Below are positions 46,515 to 54,199 of a stretch of 64,000 nt of DNA, in pieces (the stretch's first letter is position 1; the number at the start of each line of letters is the position of its first letter). Below the pieces are notes generated by a model. That model did not search any database. It had not been told where the DNA came from and was given only the letters and a program-made list of their open reading frames with translations. The stretch is from Citrobacter arsenatis (GTDB lineage: Bacteria > Pseudomonadota > Gammaproteobacteria > Enterobacterales > Enterobacteriaceae), in assembly GCF_004353845.1 (NCBI RefSeq), contig NZ_CP037864.1:806001-870000 (forward strand). Reading direction: 5' to 3'. A program made the position numbers and the translations under genes.

Positions 46515-47990
46515 ATGAATACACAACAATTGGCAAAACTGCGTTCCATCGTGCCCGAAATGCGTCGCGTTCGGCACATTCACTTTGTCGGCATCGGTGG
46601 TGCTGGGATGGGCGGTATTGCCGAAGTTTTGGCCAATGAAGGTTATCAGATCAGCGGTTCTGACTTAGCGCCGAATCCGGTGACGCAGCAGTTGACGAAT
46701 CTGGGCGCCACGATTTTCTTCAACCATCGCCCGGAAAACGTACGCGATGCGAGCGTGGTGGTGGTATCCAGCGCTATTTCTGCGGATAACCCGGAAATCG
46801 TTGCGGCACATGAAGCGCGCATTCCGGTGATCCGTCGTGCTGAAATGCTGGCGGAATTAATGCGTTTTCGTCATGGCATCGCCATTGCCGGGACGCACGG
46901 TAAAACCACGACCACGGCGATGGTCTCCAGCATTTACGCGGAAGCGGGTCTGGATCCGACTTTTGTCAACGGCGGTCTGGTGAAAGCCGCAGGCGTTCAT
47001 GCGCGCCTGGGACATAGCCGTTATTTGATTGCCGAAGCGGATGAGAGCGACGCGTCGTTCCTGCATCTGCAGCCGATGGTGGCGATCGTCACCAATATCG
47101 AAGCCGACCATATGGATACCTACCATGGCGATTTCGAAAATTTAAAGCAGACGTTTATTAATTTCCTGCATAACTTGCCGTTTTATGGTCGTGCGGTGAT
47201 GTGCGTTGACGATCCGGTGATCCGCGAACTGTTACCGCGAGTTGGTCGTCAAACCACAACCTATGGTTTCAGTGATGATGCCGATGTACGCGTTGAAGAT
47301 TATCAGCAGATTGGTCCACAGGGGCACTTCACGCTGGTGCGTCAGGGAATGGCCGATTTGCGCGTTACGTTAAATGCGCCAGGCCGCCACAATGCGCTGA
47401 ACGCGGCGGCTGCGGTAGCGGTCGCGACGGAAGAAGGCATTGAGGACGACGCTATTCTGCGCGCGCTGGAAAGTTTCCAGGGGACCGGACGTCGTTTCGA
47501 CTTCCTCGGCGAATTCCCGCTTGAGCCGGTAAACGGTAAAGCCGGGACTGCGATGCTGGTCGATGATTATGGTCACCACCCAACAGAAGTGGACGCCACG
47601 ATTAAAGCCGCACGTGCAGGCTGGCCGGATAAGAATCTGGTGATGCTGTTCCAGCCGCACCGGTTTACGCGTACACGCGATCTGTATGACGACTTTGCTA
47701 ACGTGCTGACTCAGGTCGATGCGCTGTTGATGCTGGATGTGTACGCTGCGGGCGAAGCCGCGATTCCGGGGGCTGACAGCCGTTCACTGTGCCGTACGAT
47801 TCGTGGTCGCGGTAAGATCGATCCGATTCTGGTATCCGATCCGGCTCAGGTAGCAGAAATGTTGGCACCGGTATTAACCGGCAACGATCTGATTTTGGTG
47901 CAGGGCGCTGGAAATATCGGCAAAATCGCGCGTTCCTTAGCTGAAATCAAACTGAAGCCGCAAAACCCGGAGGAAGAACAACATGGCTGA
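46515..47990 (+). CDS. murC: UDP-MurNAc L-alanine ligase
   Basis: A 491-residue enzyme, first Mur ligase step. The N-terminal nucleotide domain has HFVGIGGAGMGGIAEVL, followed by the ATP motif AGTHGKTTTTAMV and the C-terminal DDYGHHPTEV. The product feeds MurD. The end overlaps ddlB by eight bases, a tight coupling typical of the cluster. Confidence 0.98.
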   Translation: MNTQQLAKLRSIVPEMRRVRHIHFVGIGGAGMGGIAEVLANEGYQISGSDLAPNPVTQQLTNLGATIFFNHRPENVRDASVVVVSSAISADNPEIVAAHEARIPVIRRAEMLAELMRFRHGIAIAGTHGKTTTTAMVSSIYAEAGLDPTFVNGGLVKAAGVHARLGHSRYLIAEADESDASFLHLQPMVAIVTNIEADHMDTYHGDFENLKQTFINFLHNLPFYGRAVMCVDDPVIRELLPRVGRQTTTYGFSDDADVRVEDYQQIGPQGHFTLVRQGMADLRVTLNAPGRHNALNAAAAVAVATEEGIEDDAILRALESFQGTGRRFDFLGEFPLEPVNGKAGTAMLVDDYGHHPTEVDATIKAARAGWPDKNLVMLFQPHRFTRTRDLYDDFANVLTQVDALLMLDVYAAGEAAIPGADSRSLCRTIRGRGKIDPILVSDPAQVAEMLAPVLTGNDLILVQGAGNIGKIARSLAEIKLKPQNPEEEQHG

Positions 47991-48903
47991 TAAAATCGCG
48001 GTCCTGTTAGGGGGAACCTCCGCAGAGCGTGAAGTCTCGCTGAATTCCGGCGCGGCCGTGCTGGCTGGGTTACGTGAGGGTGGTGTCGATGCCCATCCGG
48101 TCGACCCAAAAGAGGTTGATGTCACTCTTCTGAAATCTATGGGTTTTCAGAAGGTGTTTATTGCACTGCACGGTCGTGGTGGGGAAGATGGCACGTTGCA
48201 GGGAATGCTGGAGCTGATTGGCCTGCCGTATACCGGCAGTGGCGTCATGGCTGCCGCGATTTCGATGGACAAACTGCGCAGCAAACTGCTGTGGCAGGGC
48301 GCAGGTTTACCTGTTGCGCCTTGGGTTGCGTTGACCCGCGCTGAGTTCGAAAAAGGTCTTAGCGATGAAGTGGTTACAAAAATTTCTGCATTAGGTTTGC
48401 CGCTGATTGTGAAGCCAAGCCGTGAAGGCTCCAGCGTAGGGATGTCAAAAGTTGAAGAAGAAAATGCTTTGCAGGGTGCATTAGCATTGGCTTTTCAGCA
48501 TGATGAAGAAGTACTGATTGAAAAATGGCTCAGTGGCCCGGAATTTACAGTTGCGATACTCGGTGAAGAAATTTTACCGTCAATACGTATCCAACCCGCG
48601 GGAACCTTCTATGATTATGAGGCGAAGTATCTCTCTGATGAGACACAATATTTCTGCCCAGCAGGTCTGGAAGTCGAACAAGAGGCTCTTTTACAGGATT
48701 TAGTCCTGAAAGCGTGGACCGCCCTGGGCTGTAAAGGTTGGGGGCGCATTGACGTCATGCTGGACAGCGATGGCCAGTTTTATCTGCTGGAAGCTAATAC
48801 CTCTCCGGGTATGACCAGCCACAGCCTGGTGCCGATGGCGGCGCGTCAGGCGGGCCTGAGCTTCTCGCAGTTGGTGGTAAGAATTCTGGAGTTGGCGGAC
48901 TGA
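47983..48903 (+). CDS. ddlB: D-alanine-D-alanine ligase B
   Basis: A 306-residue ATP-grasp ligase that makes the D-Ala-D-Ala dipeptide used by MurF. The motifs LLGGTSAEREVSLNSG, HGRGGEDGTLQGMLEL, VKPSREGSSVGMSKV and LEANTSPGMTSHSLVP are present. The SLVPMAAR-type sequence and Tyr/Ser loop fit D-Ala (not D-lactate) specificity. It is one base from ftsQ. Confidence 0.98.
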   Translation: MADKIAVLLGGTSAEREVSLNSGAAVLAGLREGGVDAHPVDPKEVDVTLLKSMGFQKVFIALHGRGGEDGTLQGMLELIGLPYTGSGVMAAAISMDKLRSKLLWQGAGLPVAPWVALTRAEFEKGLSDEVVTKISALGLPLIVKPSREGSSVGMSKVEEENALQGALALAFQHDEEVLIEKWLSGPEFTVAILGEEILPSIRIQPAGTFYDYEAKYLSDETQYFCPAGLEVEQEALLQDLVLKAWTALGCKGWGRIDVMLDSDGQFYLLEANTSPGMTSHSLVPMAARQAGLSFSQLVVRILELAD

Positions 48904-48904
48904 T

Positions 48905-49738
48905 ATGTCGCAGGCTGCGCTGAACACGCGAAACGGTGATGAAGAAGAAGTAAACTCCTCACGCCGCAATAATGGAACGCGTCTTGCAGGAATCCTGTTC
49001 CTGCTGACAGTACTGTGCACCGTGTTTGTCAGCGGCTGGGTAGTGTTGGGATGGATGGAAGATGCGCAGCGTTTGCCATTGTCAAAACTGGTGTTAACCG
49101 GCGAACGACATTACACGCGTAATGACGATATCCGTCAGTCGATCCTGGCGCTGGGTGCTCCGGGAACCTTTATGACTCAGGATGTGAACATCATCCAGAG
49201 CCAGATTGAACGCCTCCCCTGGATAAAACAGGCGAGCGTCAGAAAGCAATGGCCTGATGAATTGAAGATTCATCTGGTTGAATATGTGCCAATAGCGCGT
49301 TGGAATGACCAACACATGGTGGATGCCGAAGGAAATACGTTCAGCGTCCCAACCGGTCGGGCCAATAAGCAGGTATTACCTATGTTGTACGGACCAGAAG
49401 GTAGCGCAAGTGAAGTGCTGCAAGGGTTCCGTGATATGGGGCAGGTGCTGGCTAAGGATAGATTCACCCTGAAGGAAGCGGCGATGACCGCTCGTCGTTC
49501 CTGGCAGTTGACGCTGAATAACGATATTAAGCTGAATCTGGGCAGGGGCGATACGATAAAACGTTTGGCTCGCTTTGTGGAACTGTACCCGGTTTTACAG
49601 CAGCAGGCGCAAACCGATGGCAAACGGATTAGCTACGTTGATTTGCGTTATGACTCAGGAGCGGCAGTAGGCTGGGTTCCCTTGCCTCCTGAGGAATCTA
49701 ATCAGCAACAGAATCAGGCACAGGCAGAACAACAATGA
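48905..49738 (+). CDS. ftsQ: Cell division protein FtsQ
   Basis: A 277-residue bitopic protein (E. coli 276) that scaffolds FtsL and FtsB. A cytoplasmic tail, one membrane segment (LAGILFLLTVLCTVFVSGWVVLG trimmed: about residues 26-48), a POTRA domain (about 55-125, LSKLVLTGERHYTRNDDI) and a beta domain follow. The acidic/Gln-rich tail (QQQNQAQAEQQ) is variable between species. In E. coli, promoters for ftsA and ftsZ lie inside ftsQ; I could not fix them here. It overlaps ftsA by four bases. Confidence 0.97.
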   Translation: MSQAALNTRNGDEEEVNSSRRNNGTRLAGILFLLTVLCTVFVSGWVVLGWMEDAQRLPLSKLVLTGERHYTRNDDIRQSILALGAPGTFMTQDVNIIQSQIERLPWIKQASVRKQWPDELKIHLVEYVPIARWNDQHMVDAEGNTFSVPTGRANKQVLPMLYGPEGSASEVLQGFRDMGQVLAKDRFTLKEAAMTARRSWQLTLNNDIKLNLGRGDTIKRLARFVELYPVLQQQAQTDGKRISYVDLRYDSGAAVGWVPLPPEESNQQQNQAQAEQQ

Positions 49739-50997
49739 TCAAGGCGACGGACAGAAAACTGGTAGTTGGACTGGAGATTGGCACCGCGAAGGTAGCCGCT
49801 TTAGTAGGGGAAGTTCTGCCCGACGGTATGGTCAATATCATTGGCGTGGGCAGTTGCCCATCGCGAGGTATGGATAAAGGCGGGGTGAACGACCTTGAGT
49901 CAGTGGTGAAATGCGTACAGCGCGCCATTGACCAGGCTGAACTGATGGCAGATTGCCAGATCTCCTCTGTGTATCTGGCGCTTTCCGGTAAACATATTAG
50001 CTGTCAGAATGAAATTGGTATGGTGCCCATTTCCGAAGAGGAAGTGACGCAGGAAGATGTGGAGAACGTGGTACATACGGCAAAATCCGTACGCGTTCGC
50101 GATGAACATCGTGTGCTGCACGTTATTCCGCAGGAATACGCCATCGACTACCAGGAAGGTATCAAAAATCCGGTCGGTCTTTCCGGCGTGCGTATGCAGG
50201 CAAAAGTTCATCTTATTACCTGCCACAACGACATGGCGAAGAATATTGTCAAAGCCGTTGAACGTTGTGGTCTGAAAGTTGACCAACTGATTTTTGCCGG
50301 GTTGGCAGCCAGTTATTCCGTATTGACGGAAGATGAACGTGAACTGGGTGTCTGCGTGGTAGATATTGGTGGTGGTACAATGGACATCGCCGTTTATACT
50401 GGCGGGGCGTTGCGCCACACTAAAGTTATCCCTTATGCAGGGAATGTCGTAACCAGCGATATCGCGTATGCCTTTGGTACGCCGCCGAGCGATGCTGAAG
50501 CCATCAAAGTGCGTCATGGTTGCGCTCTGGGTTCCATCGTCGGTAAAGACGAGAGCGTTGAAGTGCCAAGCGTAGGGGGGCGTCCGCCGCGCAGCCTGCA
50601 ACGTCAGACCCTGGCTGAGGTCATTGAGCCGCGTTATACCGAGCTGCTCAACCTGGTCAACGAAGAAATTTTGCAATTACAAGAACAGCTTCGCCAGCAG
50701 GGTGTGAAACATCATCTGGCGGCGGGGATTGTGTTAACCGGTGGTGCTGCGCAAATTGAAGGTCTTGCAGCCTGCGCACAGCGCGTGTTCCATACGCAAG
50801 TACGTATTGGCGCACCGCTGAATATCACTGGTCTGACGGATTATGCCCAGGAGCCGTATTATTCAACGGCGGTGGGGCTGCTTCACTACGGGAAAGAATC
50901 CCATTTGAGTGGTGAAGCTGAAGTTGAAAAACGCGTAACGGCATCAGTTGGCTCGTGGATCAAACGACTCAATAGCTGGCTGCGAAAAGAGTTTTAA
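49735..50997 (+). CDS. ftsA: FtsA, actin-like FtsZ membrane tether
   Basis: A 420-residue actin-fold ATPase that tethers FtsZ to the membrane. Nucleotide motifs VGLEIGTAKVAALVGE and VVDIGGGTMDIAVYT and the 1C subdomain are present. The C-terminal amphipathic helix SWIKRLNSWLRKEF is the membrane-targeting sequence. The gene is followed by ftsZ after 62 bases containing a short inverted repeat. Confidence 0.98.
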   Translation: MIKATDRKLVVGLEIGTAKVAALVGEVLPDGMVNIIGVGSCPSRGMDKGGVNDLESVVKCVQRAIDQAELMADCQISSVYLALSGKHISCQNEIGMVPISEEEVTQEDVENVVHTAKSVRVRDEHRVLHVIPQEYAIDYQEGIKNPVGLSGVRMQAKVHLITCHNDMAKNIVKAVERCGLKVDQLIFAGLAASYSVLTEDERELGVCVVDIGGGTMDIAVYTGGALRHTKVIPYAGNVVTSDIAYAFGTPPSDAEAIKVRHGCALGSIVGKDESVEVPSVGGRPPRSLQRQTLAEVIEPRYTELLNLVNEEILQLQEQLRQQGVKHHLAAGIVLTGGAAQIEGLAACAQRVFHTQVRIGAPLNITGLTDYAQEPYYSTAVGLLHYGKESHLSGEAEVEKRVTASVGSWIKRLNSWLRKEF

Positions 50998-51059
50998 TTT
51001 TTAAAGAGACCAACGCACATTAACGGTCTCAGGCGACAGGCACAACGGAGAGAGAAACT

Positions 51060-52211
51060 ATGTTTGAACCTATGGAACTGACCAATGACGCGGTGATTAA
51101 AGTCATCGGCGTCGGCGGCGGCGGCGGTAATGCCGTTGAACACATGGTGCGCGAGCGCATCGAAGGTGTTGAATTTTTCGCGGTGAATACCGACGCTCAG
51201 GCGTTGCGTAAAACGGCGGTTGGACAGACCATTCAGATTGGTAGCGGCATCACCAAAGGTCTGGGCGCGGGTGCAAACCCGGAAGTCGGTCGTAATGCGG
51301 CAGACGAAGATCGTGAAGCTTTGCGTGCAGCGCTTGACGGCGCAGACATGGTATTCATCGCCGCTGGCATGGGCGGCGGTACCGGTACCGGTGCAGCGCC
51401 AGTGGTTGCTGAAGTAGCAAAAGATTTAGGTATCCTGACCGTTGCTGTCGTGACCAAGCCTTTCAACTTCGAAGGCAAGAAGCGTATGGCATTCGCCGAG
51501 CAGGGTATCACCGAGCTGTCCAAACATGTGGACTCTCTGATCACTATCCCGAACGACAAACTGCTGAAAGTGCTGGGTCGCGGTATCTCCCTGTTGGATG
51601 CGTTTGGTGCAGCGAACGATGTGCTGAAAGGCGCAGTCCAGGGTATCGCTGAACTGATTACCCGTCCGGGCCTGATGAACGTCGACTTTGCAGACGTGCG
51701 CACCGTGATGTCCGAAATGGGCTACGCGATGATGGGTTCTGGCGTGGCAAGCGGTGAAGACCGTGCAGAAGAAGCGGCTGAAATGGCTATCTCTTCTCCG
51801 CTGCTGGAAGACATCGATCTGTCCGGCGCGCGCGGCGTACTGGTCAACATTACTGCGGGCTTCGACCTGCGTCTGGATGAGTTTGAAACCGTGGGTAACA
51901 CGATTCGTGCCTTTGCATCGGATAACGCGACCGTGGTTATCGGTACCTCTCTGGACCCGGATATGAACGACGAACTGCGCGTGACCGTGGTTGCAACTGG
52001 AATTGGTATGGACAAGCGTCCTGAAATCACTCTGGTGACCAACAAGCAGGTACAGCAGCCGGTAATGGATCGTTACCAGCAGCACGGTATGGCGCCGTTG
52101 ACGCAAGAGCAGAAACCGGTAGCAAAAGTGGTGAACGACAATACGCCGCAAACCACCAAAGAGCCGGATTATCTGGATATCCCTGCATTCCTGCGTAAGC
52201 AAGCTGATTAA
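51060..52211 (+). CDS. ftsZ: FtsZ, tubulin-like division GTPase
   Basis: A 383-residue GTPase, the same length as in E. coli, that polymerises into the Z ring at midcell. The tubulin signature GGGTGTGAAPVVAEVA and the T7-loop NVDFADVRTVM are intact. After a flexible linker, the C-terminal peptide DYLDIPAFLRKQAD is the docking site for FtsA, ZipA and ZapD. ZapD is encoded later in this window. GAGAGAGAAAC serves as the ribosome site. Confidence 0.99.
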   Translation: MFEPMELTNDAVIKVIGVGGGGGNAVEHMVRERIEGVEFFAVNTDAQALRKTAVGQTIQIGSGITKGLGAGANPEVGRNAADEDREALRAALDGADMVFIAAGMGGGTGTGAAPVVAEVAKDLGILTVAVVTKPFNFEGKKRMAFAEQGITELSKHVDSLITIPNDKLLKVLGRGISLLDAFGAANDVLKGAVQGIAELITRPGLMNVDFADVRTVMSEMGYAMMGSGVASGEDRAEEAAEMAISSPLLEDIDLSGARGVLVNITAGFDLRLDEFETVGNTIRAFASDNATVVIGTSLDPDMNDELRVTVVATGIGMDKRPEITLVTNKQVQQPVMDRYQQHGMAPLTQEQKPVAKVVNDNTPQTTKEPDYLDIPAFLRKQAD

Positions 52212-52259
52212 GAATTAGCTGGAATTTGGGAATTGTGGCTCTTTGTGCTAAACTGGCCC

Positions 52260-52283
52260 ACCGAATGTATAGTACACTTCGGT
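52260..52283 (+). promoter_or_regulatory. lpxC promoter -10 within an inverted repeat
   Basis: TATAGT (52268-52273) is a good -10, with a weak -35 (TTGTGC, 52243-52248) upstream. It sits between ACCGAA (52260-52265) and TTCGGT (52278-52283), a short inverted repeat that is also present in E. coli as I recall it. lpxC is therefore likely to be transcribed independently of ftsZ. Confidence 0.65.
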
Positions 52284-52311
52284 TGGATAGGTAATTTGGC
52301 GAGATTATACG

Positions 52312-53229
52312 ATGATCAAACAAAGGACTCTTAAACGTATCGTTCAGGCGACTGGCGTCGGTTTACATACCGGCAAAAAGGTCACACTGACGTTACGCCC
52401 TGCGCCGGCCAACACCGGGGTCATCTATCGTCGCACCGACTTGAATCCTCCGGTAGATTTCCCGGCCGATGCCAAATCTGTGCGTGATACCATGCTCTGT
52501 ACGTGTCTGGTCAATGAGCATGATGTACGGATTTCAACCGTTGAGCACCTTAACGCTGCTCTGGCGGGCTTAGGTATCGATAACATCGTTATTGAAGTTA
52601 ACGCCCCGGAAATCCCGATCATGGATGGCAGTGCCGCTCCGTTTGTTTACCTGCTGCTTGATGCAGGTATTGAAGAACTGAGCAGCGCCAAAAAATTTGT
52701 TCGCATCAAAGAGACCGTTCGTGTCGAAGATGGCGATAAGTGGGCTGAGTTTAAGCCGTATAATGGTTTTACGTTGGATTTCACCATCGATTTTAACCAT
52801 CCGGCGATCGACTCCAGTACGCAGCGCTACGCGATGAACTTCTCTGCGGATGCGTTCATGCGCCAGATCAGCCGTGCGCGTACTTTCGGTTTCATGCGTG
52901 ATATCGAATATCTGCAGTCCCGTGGCCTGTGCCTGGGCGGCAGCTTCGATTGTGCCATCGTTGTTGACGATTATCGCGTATTGAACGAAGACGGCCTGCG
53001 TTTTGAAGACGAATTCGTTCGTCACAAAATGCTCGACGCGATTGGTGACTTGTTCATGTGTGGTCACAACATTATTGGTGCATTCACCGCGTATAAATCC
53101 GGTCATGCATTGAATAACAAACTGTTGCAGGCGGTCTTGGCAAAACAGGAAGCCTGGGAATATGTGACCTTCCAGGACGATGCAGAACTGCCGCTGGCGT
53201 TCAAAGCACCTTCGACCGTGCTGGCATAA
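52312..53229 (+). CDS. lpxC: UDP-3-O-acyl-GlcNAc deacetylase
   Basis: A 305-residue zinc enzyme that carries out the committed step of lipid A synthesis. The zinc ligand region ISTVEHLNAALAGLG (His) and the C-terminal KMLDAIGDLFMCGHNIIGAF, with His and Asp ligands, are present. The C-terminal end, TVLA, matches the FtsH degradation signal type in E. coli LpxC (LAFKAPSAVLA). It is the last dcw gene and is followed by an ERIC. Confidence 0.98.
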   Translation: MIKQRTLKRIVQATGVGLHTGKKVTLTLRPAPANTGVIYRRTDLNPPVDFPADAKSVRDTMLCTCLVNEHDVRISTVEHLNAALAGLGIDNIVIEVNAPEIPIMDGSAAPFVYLLLDAGIEELSSAKKFVRIKETVRVEDGDKWAEFKPYNGFTLDFTIDFNHPAIDSSTQRYAMNFSADAFMRQISRARTFGFMRDIEYLQSRGLCLGGSFDCAIVVDDYRVLNEDGLRFEDEFVRHKMLDAIGDLFMCGHNIIGAFTAYKSGHALNNKLLQAVLAKQEAWEYVTFQDDAELPLAFKAPSTVLA

Positions 53230-53233
53230 TAAC

Positions 53234-53360
53234 TATACACAAAATCATTCAAGTTGCATCAAGGCGGCAACTGAACGAATCCGCAGGAGCGTACACTAGT
53301 ACGGGACTGGGGTGAGAGAAAGCAGCCAACAAAGAGGCAGCTTGAAAGATGAAGTGTATA
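53234..53360 (+). repeat. ERIC element between lpxC and secM
   Basis: About 127 bases from TATACACAAAATCATTCAAG to TGAAGTGTATA. It shows the core GGACTGGGGTGAGAG and the left arm TTCAAGTTGCATCAAGGCGG. The length is canonical, while the sequence is degenerate around the centre (CAGGAGCGTACACTAGTACG). Confidence 0.9.
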
Positions 53361-53375
53361 CCTGTCGCATAAATT

Positions 53376-53427
53376 CGACTGGTCAATCTGGCACTCTCTC
53401 CGGCCAGGTGAGCCAGTCGTTTTTTTA
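53376..53427 (+). terminator. lpxC terminator after the ERIC
   Basis: CGACTGG (53376-53382) pairs with CCAGTCG (53413-53419), with an inner CTGG/CCAG pairing, and is followed by TTTTTTTAT. It lies about 150 bases past lpxC and would end transcripts of the dcw cluster. Confidence 0.8.
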
Positions 53428-53632
53428 TCTTCCGATTGCAAACCACCTTCTCTGAAGCGACTTTTCCCCACAGGTAGATTAAAATACCGTTCGATCGCTG
53501 CTTTCTTAAGCATATTTACCCGCGACTTGCGTCATTACTGCTGTGGTGCGAACGCATTAATGGTAATATTTGTGCGCAAAAATGGTTTTGCATTTGTAAC
53601 CCCAAACGCAGGGTATATCAGGTGGCAATAAC

Positions 53633-54139
53633 GTGAGTGGAATACTGACGCGCTGGCGACAGTTAGGCAGACGGTACTTCTGGCCGCATCTCCTGTTGGG
53701 GATGGTCGCGGCTAGTTTTGGCCTGCCCGCGCTCGGTAATGCTGCTGAACCTAATACCCCTGCGAAGGCGACCGCCAGCAATCACGATCAAAGCGCTAAA
53801 GTTAACTTTAACCAGCTTGCTTTGCTGGAAGCGACCAATCGCCGCCCGAATTTTACCGTCGACTACTGGCATCAGCATGCTATTCGTACGGTTATTCGCC
53901 ATCTTTCTTTTGCTATGGCTCCTCAGGCGCTGCCCGTTGCCGAAGAGCCGTTGCCAATCCAGGCGCACCATCTTGCGTTACTGAATACGCTCAGCGCGAT
54001 GCTGACGCAAGAAGGCAGACCGCCCGCGACCGTGAGTCGCGTGACATACGCCCATTTTACCTCTCAGGCCGCGTTTAGCGTTCCGGTCTGGATCAGTCAG
54101 CTGCAGGGTATCCGCGCTGGCCCTCAACGCCTCAGCTAA
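53633..54139 (+). CDS. secM: SecM secretion monitor
   Basis: A 168-residue secreted sensor (E. coli 170). Translation starts at GTG. A long signal peptide (about residues 1-37, ending NAAEP) leads to export. The arrest sequence FSVPVWISQLQGIRAGP (residues 148-164) keeps every position of the FxxxxWIxxxxGIRAGP motif. Stalling at the final Pro opens the secA ribosome site when export is slow. The middle region (about 95-140) has diverged from E. coli. It lies 60 bases upstream of secA. Confidence 0.97.
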   Translation: MSGILTRWRQLGRRYFWPHLLLGMVAASFGLPALGNAAEPNTPAKATASNHDQSAKVNFNQLALLEATNRRPNFTVDYWHQHAIRTVIRHLSFAMAPQALPVAEEPLPIQAHHLALLNTLSAMLTQEGRPPATVSRVTYAHFTSQAAFSVPVWISQLQGIRAGPQRLS

Positions 54140-54199
54140 AAAAGAACCTTCCAACTTATAATTTTTGACTCCGCAATGCGGGGCGTTTGAGATTTTATT

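Noticed and set aside
49900..50676. 258-codon antisense frame over ftsA
   Set aside because: A shadow of ftsA, with no recognisable domain or ribosome site.
51426..52202. 258-codon antisense frame over ftsZ
   Set aside because: A shadow of ftsZ with composition typical of antisense frames.
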